The notes beneath the pieces are model-generated. The model was not told where the DNA came from and ran no database searches. It saw nothing but the letters and a program-made list of their open reading frames with translations. Shown in pieces: positions 20,990 through 27,834 of a stretch of DNA of 56,698 nt. Every line of letters starts with the position of its first letter. Within the stretch, counting starts at the first letter, position 1. The stretch comes from Acidobacteriota bacterium (GTDB taxonomy: Bacteria > Acidobacteriota > Thermoanaerobaculia > Gp7-AA8): positions 1 through 56,698 of the forward strand of contig JACPDH010000085.1 in the NCBI GenBank assembly GCA_016184115.1. The letters are read 5' to 3'. Made by a program: the position numbers and the translations under genes.

Positions 20990-21930
20990 AAGATGCTCGG
21001 CCTTCAGGCCTCGCGTCATGAGCCGCTGGATTGCGTTTCGCGGCGTTTCGTTCTCGTAGAGCACGCGGAACATCTCGTGGGTGATCGGCATCTCGATGCC
21101 GAGCTTCGCAGAGAGGTCGTTGGCGGAGCGTGTGGTTTTCACCCCTTCCGCGACCTCGCGCGATGGTTGCGCGACAGCGCGCCGGTGCACGTCAGGATGA
21201 GATCGCCCATCCCGGCGAGGCCACCGATCGTCTCGGGACGTGCGCCTAACGCCAGTCCAAGGCGCCCCATTTCGTGAAGTCCGCGGGTGAGCATCGCGGC
21301 GGTCGTGTTCGAGCCGAGCCCGATGCCTTCGATGATCCCCGCCGCGATCGCCATGACGTTCTTCATCGATCCGCCGATCTCCGCGCCCGTGACGTCGTCC
21401 GAACTGTAAAGACGAAAATACTTGCACGAAAACGCTTCCTGGATCTCCCTGGCCAGCTCGGCATCGGTCGACGCGATGACGGCGGCGGTCGGATCGCAGC
21501 GCGAAAGTTCCGCCGCGAATGTTGGACCGGAGAGGCAGCCGAAGGACGTGAGCTGGTCGCCCAGCACATCGGAGCTGATCTCCGACATCCGCTTGAGTGA
21601 GTCGTTCTCGATTCCTTTCGTCGCCGAGATCACGCGCACCGGGCCGGGAAGGTCCTTCTTGATCTTCCCGAGCACGGTCCGGTAGTGATGGCTCGGTGTG
21701 ACCATCAACAGCGTCGACGAAAAGTTCGCTGCCGCCTCGATCGAGTTCGTCGCCTCGAGGCGATAGCTGAATTTCGCCTGCGGAAGATAGACGGGATTGC
21801 TTCGCGACTCCGTGATCGCCGATACGACCTCAGGCTCGTGCGCCCAGAGCATCACGTCGTGTCCACAGCGCTCCGCGAGCTCGGCGAGCGCCGTGCCCCA
21901 TGATCCCGCTCCGATCACCGCTATCTTCAC
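20987..21930 (-). pseudogene. gpsA: Glycerol-3-phosphate dehydrogenase, frameshifted with internal deletion
   Basis: The first 246 or so codons are a normal NAD(P)H-dependent sn-glycerol-3-phosphate dehydrogenase: GAGSWGTALA nucleotide-binding loop, ISATKGIE, LSGPTFA, GGSMKNVMAIAAGI and GMGDLILTCTGALSRN. Directly after SRN the frame runs to a stop (HRARSRKG). The expected C-terminus (EVAEGVKTTRSANDLSAKLG...EMPITHEMFRVLYENETPRNAIQRLM) continues in another frame. Compared with the usual family spacing, about 18 residues are missing between SRN and VAEGVKTT, so a deletion of roughly 50-55 bases, not a single-base slip, broke the frame near 21160-21185. The enzyme makes glycerol-3-phosphate for phospholipids, feeding PlsY next door, and is normally essential. 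An assembly or sequencing error is therefore a serious alternative. Confidence 0.8.
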
Positions 21931-21940
21931 AATCCCCTCC

Positions 21941-22585
21941 TCACTTCGGAAACCTGTCCTCGCTGCCGCCCAGAATGCGTCTGAGATTCGATTGGTGCTT
22001 GACGATGATCAACAGGGAAATCGCCGCGCTGAAAATCAGAATCCACTTCGGCTCATGGAAGACGTAGCTCAGCACCGGCGGCATCGTCGCCGCCGAGGCG
22101 ACTGAGCCTAACGACACGTAGTGCGTCGTCAACGCCACGAGAAGGAAGACGACCACCGCGACGACCATCGCTGCCGGATTGAGCCCGAGGAAGACTCCTG
22201 CAGCGGTGGCGACTCCTTTGCCTCCCCGAAAGCCGAGCCACATCGGAAAGACATGCGCCACGACTGCGAGCAGCGCCGCAAGACCAAGCCAGAAGGCGCG
22301 CGACGTCTCCGGACCGCCACTCGCGTCGAGTACCCAGGGCCACGACGGACGCGACAGGAGATAGCGCGCGAGCCAGATCGCAAACCACCCTTTCGCCAGG
22401 TCGAGCGTAAGCGCGAGCGCGCCGGGCAGCTTCCCGTGGGTCCGAAGTACGTTCGTCGCCCCGACGTTTCCGCTTCCCTGCGTTCGGATGTCTTCGCCCG
22501 ACACGTATCGCGCGACGAGATAGCTGAACGGTATCGAACCGAGCAGGTAACAACCTGCGATGAGATAGAGAGGCATCAATTGCAC
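21941..22585 (-). CDS. plsY: Acyl-phosphate:glycerol-3-phosphate acyltransferase
   Basis: A 214-residue inner-membrane enzyme that acylates glycerol-3-phosphate from acyl-phosphate, the first step of phospholipid synthesis. The three family motifs are visible: GSIPFSYLVAR, GSGNVGATNVLRTHGK and FRGGKGVATAAGVF. About seven hydrophobic segments are present. It sits just upstream of gpsA, whose product is its substrate. The start could be GTG 22585, six bases after a TAGAAT box (leaderless type), or ATG 22576. Confidence 0.95.
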   Translation of the reverse strand: MQLMPLYLIAGCYLLGSIPFSYLVARYVSGEDIRTQGSGNVGATNVLRTHGKLPGALALTLDLAKGWFAIWLARYLLSRPSWPWVLDASGGPETSRAFWLGLAALLAVVAHVFPMWLGFRGGKGVATAAGVFLGLNPAAMVVAVVVFLLVALTTHYVSLGSVASAATMPPVLSYVFHEPKWILIFSAAISLLIIVKHQSNLRRILGGSEDRFPK

Positions 22586-22639
22586 GGCGACATTCTAAAC
22601 GCAGGTGAGAGGTGAGGACAGAGACGGGAGCAAGTGCGT

Positions 22640-22772
22640 GTGGAGCGCACACGTTGAGCTTGCGCCCTTCCATGTCGAAGCGAAGCTTCGGCGAGACACT
22701 TCGTTCGATCCAGGAGGCGGAAGCTGGCGCTTCCGCCGCGTGGAGAGCGCAAGCTGCGCTTGCGCACTCCAC
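22640..22772. repeat. Hairpin cluster (REP-like) upstream of plsY
   Basis: At least three strong hairpins lie in tandem: 22676-22690 (CGAAGC, loop GAA), 22716-22737 (9 bp GGCGGAAGC, loop TGGC) and 22740-22772 (GTGGAG and GCGCAAGC arms with one internal A-A mismatch, loop TGC). The words of the last arm also occur once, imperfectly, at 22643-22672. There is no coding frame of credible composition in 22586-22792. Confidence 0.65.
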
Positions 22773-22792
22773 ATGATTCCGCACTCCGTACC

Positions 22793-23293
22793 CTATCGCT
22801 CCCCGCTTTCAGCGACGAGGTGAATGATGTAGCAGCCAAGCAACAGCGCCGCAGGAAGGTTCGCGCCTCGCGGAGTCTCCTCCGCGATCTCGATCGCCCC
22901 TTCCGGACTACCGTCGACCGCGAACCCCGTGTAGAGGAAACGAATGAGCATCTGGCCGGCCGTCGTTACCCAATGCCAGTCCGCTTGCCATGCGTGACTC
23001 ACCCAGGTGTAGCTCCTGCCGTCGGAGAGCTGGACGATGCCGCCACCACCCATCGTCGGCTCGAACCTGCCGAGGCTCTCGCCGCTCTTCGCCTTCTTCA
23101 CGATGATGTGAGGGTTCAGGAAGCCGACCTTTCGCATCACGACACCACCGTCGTGCCACTCGCCCGTCGCGGAATCGTCATTCCATTCGAGCCGGGCAAC
23201 GACGTCGTCGCCATCACGGAACACGTACTCGTTCTTGTCGGAGGAGGGCTTGGTCCAGACGATCTTCTTCGACGAAGTCGCAAGTGGTTTCAT
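22793..23293 (-). CDS. Hypothetical conserved-looking protein
   Basis: 166 residues, probably cytosolic or membrane-associated. The body has alternating charged and aromatic strands (YVFRDGDDVVARLEWNDDSATGEW, GRSYTWVSHAWQADWHWVT) and a hydrophobic C-terminal helix (GANLPAALLLGCYIIHLVA) that may touch the membrane. It resembles the Tubby/LURP-like fold in pattern only; I do not assign a family. I chose ATG 23293 because GGAGAT lies 7 bases before it; an ATG at 23329 would add 12 residues without a ribosome site. It follows the cystathionine lyase gene by 51 bases on the same strand and may be co-transcribed with it. Confidence 0.7.
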   Translation of the reverse strand: MKPLATSSKKIVWTKPSSDKNEYVFRDGDDVVARLEWNDDSATGEWHDGGVVMRKVGFLNPHIIVKKAKSGESLGRFEPTMGGGGIVQLSDGRSYTWVSHAWQADWHWVTTAGQMLIRFLYTGFAVDGSPEGAIEIAEETPRGANLPAALLLGCYIIHLVAESGER

Positions 23294-23344
23294 GATTCGG
23301 ATCTCCGTAGAGATCATATCGAAATTCATTGGGGCTGGAAGAAG

Positions 23345-24484
23345 TCAGAAAGCCGCGAACGCGTGCATCAGGTCCGCCTTGAGGTCGGCAACGTCCTCGA
23401 TCCCGACCGAGATTCGCACGAGCCCTGGCGTGATTCCGAGCTTCGCGCGCGTCTCCTGCGGTACCGACCCGTGCGTCATCGAGACGGGGTGCGAGATCAG
23501 CGTCTCGACGCCGCCGAGCGACTCGCCGAGAGAGCAGAGCCTGACGCGGTCGAGGAATGCCTTCGCTGCCTCGTACGAGCCGAGCTCGAACGCGATCATT
23601 CCGCCGAAGCCCGACATCTGTCGTGTCGCCAGCTCGTGTTGTGGATGCTCCGGCAAACCAGGGTAGTAAACCTTGACGATCTTCGGTTGCTTCGCGAGCC
23701 ACGCGGCGATCTCGCGCCCGTTCTCGTCGTGCTGTCGCATGCGAACCGCGAGCGTCTTCACGCCGCGCGTCACGAGGAACGAGTCGAACGGCGAGAGGAT
23801 CGCACCTGCCGCGTTCTGCAGAAAGCCGATCTTCTGCCCCAGCTCGTCGGTCGTCGTCACCACGACGCCGCCCACCGAGTCGGAATGCCCGTTGAGGTAT
23901 TTCGTCGTCGAGTGGACGACAACGTCGGCGCCAAGCTCGATCGGCCGCTGGAAGTAAGGCGACATGAAGGTGTTGTCGACGACTGTCAGGATGCCGCGCC
24001 CCTTCACCGCATCGACGCATGCAGCGATGTCGCTGATCGTCATCATCGGGTTCGTCGGCGTCTCGAGGTAGAGCATCTTCGTCGTTGGCCGGATCGCCGC
24101 ACGTACCGCGTCGACGTCAGACGTGTCGACGTAGGTGAACTCCAATCCGAATCGGCGGAGCACTTTGTCGAAGAGCCTGAACGAGCCGCCGTACATGTTC
24201 TCGCCTGCGATGACGTGGTCGCCGCCGTCGAGAAGCCGCATGGTGCAGTCGATCGCCGCCATTCCTGACGCGAAGCAGTGCCCGTGCTTCCCCTTCTCGA
24301 GCGCAGCGAGGTTCCGCTCGAGCGCGAAGCGCGTCGGGTTCTGCGTCCGCGCGTACTCGAACCCTTTGTGCCTCCCGAGCTCGGGCTGCACGTAGGTCGA
24401 GGTCTGGAAGATCGGGACCGTCACCGCTCCCGTCACTTCCTCAGGTTCTTGTCCGGCGTGGATGCAGTCGGTGGCGATGCCCAT
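23345..24484 (-). CDS. mccB: Cystathionine gamma-lyase / gamma-synthase family PLP enzyme
   Basis: 379 residues of the Cys/Met metabolism PLP family. Visible motifs are the N-terminal TDCIHAGQEPEEVTGAV, YARTQNPTRFALERNLAALE, FASGMAAIDC, YLETPTNPMM, DNTFMSPYFQRP, the PLP-lysine segment HSTTKYLNGHSDSVGG, and C-terminal SLGESLGGVETLISHP and RISVGIEDV. The family includes MetB, MetC and cystathionine gamma-lyase, which sequence alone does not separate well. Here the upstream gene looks like cystathionine beta-synthase (MccA type), so cystathionine to cysteine is the favoured reaction. The ATG has GGAGG 7 bases upstream. The leader contains the paired heptamer arrays. Confidence 0.85.
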   Translation of the reverse strand: MGIATDCIHAGQEPEEVTGAVTVPIFQTSTYVQPELGRHKGFEYARTQNPTRFALERNLAALEKGKHGHCFASGMAAIDCTMRLLDGGDHVIAGENMYGGSFRLFDKVLRRFGLEFTYVDTSDVDAVRAAIRPTTKMLYLETPTNPMMTISDIAACVDAVKGRGILTVVDNTFMSPYFQRPIELGADVVVHSTTKYLNGHSDSVGGVVVTTTDELGQKIGFLQNAAGAILSPFDSFLVTRGVKTLAVRMRQHDENGREIAAWLAKQPKIVKVYYPGLPEHPQHELATRQMSGFGGMIAFELGSYEAAKAFLDRVRLCSLGESLGGVETLISHPVSMTHGSVPQETRAKLGITPGLVRISVGIEDVADLKADLMHAFAAF

Positions 24485-24489
24485 CGTTA

Positions 24490-24736
24490 TCCTCCGAGTC
24501 CTTAGTCCTTAGTCCTCAGTCCTTAGTCCTCAGTCCTTAGTCCTGAGTCCTTAGTCCTTAGTCCTTAGTATCACGTACCGGGAAAGCAACAGCGAATCCA
24601 ACGCAATCCACTCGTGACGGTGATTCGGAGAAGCGACTGGGGCAGACTGCTCAGCACTCAGGACTGAACACTCAGGACTGAGCACTCAGGACTAAGGACT
24701 AAGCACTCAGGACTAATGACTAAGGACTAAGGACTG
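24490..24736. repeat. Second facing pair of AGTCCTN heptamer arrays
   Basis: About ten AGTCCTT/AGTCCTC units run from about 24496 to 24569. Inverted units (GGACTAA, GGACTGA, with CACTCA variants) run from about 24650 to 24736, leaving a core of about 80 bases. The pair fills the gap between the mccA-like and mccB-like genes, so any read-through transcript would form a very long hairpin before the mccB ribosome site. Same word family as the array at 20684-20989. Confidence 0.9.
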
Positions 24737-24738
24737 CC

Positions 24739-25659
24739 TCACCGCCACTTCGAAAAGATTCCCTTCGACAAATACCGCTCGGCGGTGTCGGGGATGATCG
24801 CGAGAACTCGTTTGCCGGCGCCGAGACGCTGAGCGACAGCGAGCGCCGCACAGACTGCGGCGCCAGAAGACGATCCGGCAAGGATGCCTTCCTCGCGCGC
24901 GAGGCGGCCGACCATCTTCATCGACGGTTCGTCGTGGATCATTACGATCTCGTCGGCAAGAGTGATGTCGAGCGATTGCGGGATGTACGACGACCCGATC
25001 CCTTCGACCTCGTGAGGCCCAGCTTCGCCACCCTGGAACACGGAGCCCTGAGGCTCGACCAGGACACAGCGGATTCCCGCGATCTTCTCTTTGAGAAAGC
25101 GGCTGCAGCCGCTGAATGTGCCACCGGAACCGGCACCCGCGACAAATGCGTCGAGACGCCCTTCCATCTGTTCGTAGATCTCGGGTCCCGTCGTCCGGTA
25201 GTGCGCTTCGCCGTTCGCGGGGTTCTTGAACTGCTGGGGAACCCAGGCTCCGTCGATCGACTGGGCGAGCTCCTCCGCCTTGGCGATCGCAAACTTCATC
25301 CCTTCCTTCGCCGGCGTCAGAATCACCTCGCCGCCGAGCGCAGCCATCAGCTCGCGCTTCTCAGCCGAGAAGTTCTCCGGAACGACCAGGATGACGCGGT
25401 ATCCGAGCTGCACGCCCGCAAGCGCGACGCCGATACCGGTGTTTCCCGCAGTCGGCTCGATGATCGTCCCCCCAGGCTCGAGCAAGCCGCGCGACTCGCC
25501 GTCGCGGATGAGCGCCTCACCCAACCGGTCCTTGACCGAATAGCCTGGGTTGAACGATTCGAGCTTCGCGAAGATGTCGGCGCAGCCTTCGCCGCCAATC
25601 TTTTTCAGGCGAACGACCGGCGTGTCCCCAATGAGATCGAGGACCGACTCGACAGGCAT
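24739..25659 (-). CDS. mccA: Cystathionine beta-synthase / cysteine synthase family (MccA-like)
   Basis: 306-residue fold-type II PLP enzyme. The PLP lysine is in FNPGYSVKDR. EPTAGNTGIGVAL is the substrate-binding Asn loop, AGSGGTFSG the phosphate cup, and ILAGSSSGAA the C-terminal pocket. Segments ETEGIG-like HEVEGIGSSYIP and PDTAERYLSKGIFSKW resemble Bacillus MccA more than housekeeping CysK, pointing to homocysteine plus (O-acetyl)serine to cystathionine. CysK activity remains possible. ATG 25659 has GGAAAG 6 bases before it; a TTG at 25677 is the alternative. A strong promoter lies just upstream. Together with the next gene it can form a reverse transsulfuration route. Confidence 0.88.
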   Translation of the reverse strand: MPVESVLDLIGDTPVVRLKKIGGEGCADIFAKLESFNPGYSVKDRLGEALIRDGESRGLLEPGGTIIEPTAGNTGIGVALAGVQLGYRVILVVPENFSAEKRELMAALGGEVILTPAKEGMKFAIAKAEELAQSIDGAWVPQQFKNPANGEAHYRTTGPEIYEQMEGRLDAFVAGAGSGGTFSGCSRFLKEKIAGIRCVLVEPQGSVFQGGEAGPHEVEGIGSSYIPQSLDITLADEIVMIHDEPSMKMVGRLAREEGILAGSSSGAAVCAALAVAQRLGAGKRVLAIIPDTAERYLSKGIFSKWR

Positions 25660-25686
25660 GAACGGCTTTCCGCGCAAAGCTCGGCC

Positions 25687-25715
25687 ATTCTAGGGAGGGG
25701 GGAGAGTGAGGTCAA
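25687..25715 (-). promoter_or_regulatory. Strong sigma-70-type promoter of the mccA-mccB unit
   Basis: On the minus strand TTGACC (25715-25710) is followed by a 17-base spacer and TAGAAT (25692-25687). This is the best -35/-10 pair I found in the window. It ends 27 bases before the chosen mccA start. Confidence 0.65.
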
Positions 25716-25729
25716 GGCTGGGGGCTTTG

Positions 25730-25860
25730 GATTTCGAATTTCGAATTTCGAACTTCGGATTTCGGATTTCGGAATTGAAAAGCAGGGTCGACGGCGATGG
25801 GAAAACAGCAGTCGTTCGCCCCTTTTCGAATTCGAAGTCCGAAATTCGAAATCGAAAAAG
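25730..25860. repeat. Facing heptamer arrays of TTTCGAA/TTTCGGA units
   Basis: Seven units of the type ATTTCGA, ACTTCGG and ATTTCGG occupy 25730-25778. Inverted, more degenerate units (TTCGAAG, TCCGAAA, TTCGAAA) occupy about 25823-25855. The middle 45 bases are unique. The array runs directly into the terminator of the zinc-ribbon gene. Confidence 0.8.
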
Positions 25861-25881
25861 GCGGGCCGGAGCCCGCCTTTT
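25855..25881 (-). terminator. Intrinsic terminator of the zinc-ribbon gene
   Basis: Perfect 7-bp stem GGCGGGC/GCCCGCC with loop CGGA, flanked by A-run and T-run on both sides, so it can work in either direction. It lies 27 bases after the minus-strand stop codon at 25908. Confidence 0.85.
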
Positions 25882-25907
25882 CAAATGAATGCCCGTAGAT
25901 CGCGCGC

Positions 25908-26210
25908 TTAGCGACGGCGTGACGAGTAGCAGTCGCGGCAATAGACCGGCTTACCGCTCACCGGCTGGAACGGTACCTCGGTCTGCGAGCCGCAGCTCGC
26001 GCAGACGACCGAGAACATCTGGCGGTCACCGCGTCCACCGCCGCCACCGCTCCGCTCGCCGCCACCCGTCTTCCGCTTGTCGCGGCAATTCTTACAGCGC
26101 TTCGGCTCGTTCGTGAATCCGCGCTCCGCGTAAAAGGCCTGCTCGTTCCGCGTGAAGATGAAGCTGCCGCCGCAATCGACGCAGCTCAAAGTCCTGTCTT
26201 GGAATTCCAT
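25908..26210 (-). CDS. Small zinc-ribbon protein with two CxxC pairs at each end
   Basis: 100 residues. The N-terminal half has CVDCGGSFIFTRNEQAFYAERGF and RCKNCRDKRK, the widespread treble-clef or probable zinc-binding domain of short bacterial proteins. A Gly/Arg/Ser-rich linker (residues about 48-65) resembles RGG-type RNA-binding tails. A second zinc ribbon with CASC and YCRDC closes the protein. AGGAGA precedes the ATG. An RNA- or DNA-binding role is likely but inferred. It has its own terminator, so it is probably a single-gene transcript. Confidence 0.85.
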   Translation of the reverse strand: MEFQDRTLSCVDCGGSFIFTRNEQAFYAERGFTNEPKRCKNCRDKRKTGGGERSGGGGGRGDRQMFSVVCASCGSQTEVPFQPVSGKPVYCRDCYSSRRR

Positions 26211-26491
26211 GGAAAGACTTCTCCTGATTGTTGAGGATGATTACCTCAGGGTGAACTGAAGTGAACTGCCGCAGCCGTAGCGCGCGCGGGGTGCCGCGGT
26301 AGCCCCGCATTCACGATCTGATGGCGATGCCGTCTGGCTGGGTCTCACCCCTTCCGCCCCGACCCGGGAGACGACAGCGCAGACCGGGGGAAAAAGCTGG
26401 AATATTTCACACCATTGTGGCACGCGCTACCTCTTCTGGCAATGTGAATCGTAAATCGGCGCGGTCGGATACCCTGAAAAGGTACAGCACC

Positions 26492-27334
26492 ATGATCCGC
26501 ATCGGACCGGCAGGTTGGAGCTACGACGACTGGAACGGGATCGTCTACCCGGCAGGAGGCCGCAAGGCCGATCCGCTCGAATACCTCTCCCGCTACTTCG
26601 ACACGATCGAGGTCAACTCGTCCTTCTACCGCACTCCGCCACAACAGCATTCGAAAAGCTGGGTACGCCGCGTAGACTCGAACCCCGACTTCCGCTTCAC
26701 CACGAAGCTCTACAAGGGATTCACGCACGACGCGGCATTCCCGGTGAGGGAGGAAGTTGCCGCCTTCCTCCGCTACCTCGAGCCGCTTGCCGCCGAGGGG
26801 CGCCTCGGTGCCGTCCTCGCGCAATATCCCTGGAGCTTCCGCAATACGGAGTCGTCTCTACGCCGGATCGCTGACACCGCCGAAGCCCTCGCACCTCATC
26901 CGCTCGTCGTCGAAGTGAGGCATGGCGGGTTCGACGACGCCAGGTTCCTCGCGATGCTCACGCGCCTCGGTGTCGGCTTCGCCAACATCGACCAGCCGGT
27001 CATCGGCGACTCACTCGCTCCGACGGCCGTCGCGACGTCGAACGTCGCCTACCTCCGCTTCCACGGGCGGAACTACGCAAAGTGGTTCCACCACGACGAG
27101 GCCTGGGAGCGCTACGACTATCTCTACACGCCAGAGGAGCTCGAGCCGTTCGTCGCAACGACGAAGAAGCTCGCGTCGAACGGTGATGTCTACGTCGTGA
27201 CGAACAACCACTTTCGCGGCCAGGCGATCGTCAATGCGATCGACATGAAACGCGCCATTGGGCAGAAGACCGAAGTGCCGCCACCTCTCGCGGATTACTA
27301 CGGCGCGAGAGTTAGGGAGCGGGGGGAGAGGTGA
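26492..27334 (+). CDS. DUF72 family protein
   Basis: 280 residues matching the DUF72 TIM-barrel family: MIRIGPAGWSYDDWNGIVYP at the N-terminus, EYLSRYFDTIEVNSSFYRTPP, FRFTTKLYKGFTH, VEVRHGGFDDARF, YLRFHGRNYAKWF and VYVVTNNHFRGQAIVNA. Length is typical. The biochemical role of DUF72 proteins is not settled. The ATG at 26492 starts directly at the conserved N-terminal strand; upstream in-frame codons are Arg/Pro-rich and look non-coding. The 281-base gap before it holds no other gene that I can support. Confidence 0.92.
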   Translation: MIRIGPAGWSYDDWNGIVYPAGGRKADPLEYLSRYFDTIEVNSSFYRTPPQQHSKSWVRRVDSNPDFRFTTKLYKGFTHDAAFPVREEVAAFLRYLEPLAAEGRLGAVLAQYPWSFRNTESSLRRIADTAEALAPHPLVVEVRHGGFDDARFLAMLTRLGVGFANIDQPVIGDSLAPTAVATSNVAYLRFHGRNYAKWFHHDEAWERYDYLYTPEELEPFVATTKKLASNGDVYVVTNNHFRGQAIVNAIDMKRAIGQKTEVPPPLADYYGARVRERGER

Positions 27335-27369
27335 TCGGCCGGTTAAGCCCAATGGCCTGAACTTCGGGA

Positions 27370-27484
27370 CGAAAGTCTCGAAGTTAGAACGATGAACGAC
27401 GAAGTTTGAACCCAGAAAAGGGCCCCGGGCGGGGGTTTCAGGGTTCAACATTCACCGTTCTACGTTCTAACTTCGAGACTTTCG
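27370..27484. repeat. Long imperfect palindrome with 22-bp perfect outer arms
   Basis: 27370-27391 and 27463-27484 are perfect inverted copies over 22 bases (ends CGAAAGTCTCG). A second stem TTGAACCC (27406-27413) with GGGTTCAA (27441-27448) lies inside. The centre holds CCCCGGGCGGGGGTTTC. The arms themselves read as degenerate heptamers (CGTTCTA, CGTTCTA, ACTTCGA). The same core and right arm reappear at 33401-33470. Confidence 0.85.
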
Positions 27485-27533
27485 GCCCTAAGTGCCCCTT
27501 TCGCTAAATTCGACGACACCGGCGAAGAGCCAT

Positions 27534-27834
27534 GCCCCATGGCACGACGATAGAAGCCGGAGAGGCCCTTCGCGTCGCTCAGGGCGACAAGCCGTTCGGC
27601 TCATCAGGAATCGCTCCGAGTCTCGTAACCCGATGGACTGCTTCACGCGCCCCTTCTCGACTCACCTCGCCTTCCTGCCGCCTCTCTGCCCTCGTTGCTC
27701 CTCTTCGATCCTCTCCCGATCCCCCCCTTCTCGCTCCGCCCTTCCCCCCCCACTACCTTCTCTTCACTCTCTTTCCACTCTTCTCGCCCCCTCGCCTTTC
27801 GCCTTTCGGCCGCTTTCATGCAGAATCGCTCGTC
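27534..27834. other. Non-coding leader before selB: REP-like hairpin and pyrimidine tract
   Basis: About 27565-27590 contains CCTTCGCGTCGCTCAGGGCG, a short hairpin word of a kind that is common as an interspersed repeat in many environmental bacteria. From about 27645 to 27823 the plus strand is very rich in C and T, with degenerate 7-base periodicity (TCGCCTT, TCGCCTT, TCGGCCG near the end). No protein frame of normal composition exists here. It lies directly before selB and could affect its transcription or translation. Confidence 0.6.

Noticed and set aside
22760-24268. 502-codon plus-strand frame opposite the cystathionine lyase
   Set aside because: Arg/His-rich shadow; it also crosses the hypothetical gene that has its own ribosome site.
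20684-24736. CRISPR arrays
   Set aside because: The repeats are 7-base direct tandems without spacers, and no cas genes are present.
27335-27834. tRNA-Sec or other sel gene near selB
   Set aside because: I could not fold a tRNA with the long variable arm; the region is repeats and a pyrimidine tract.
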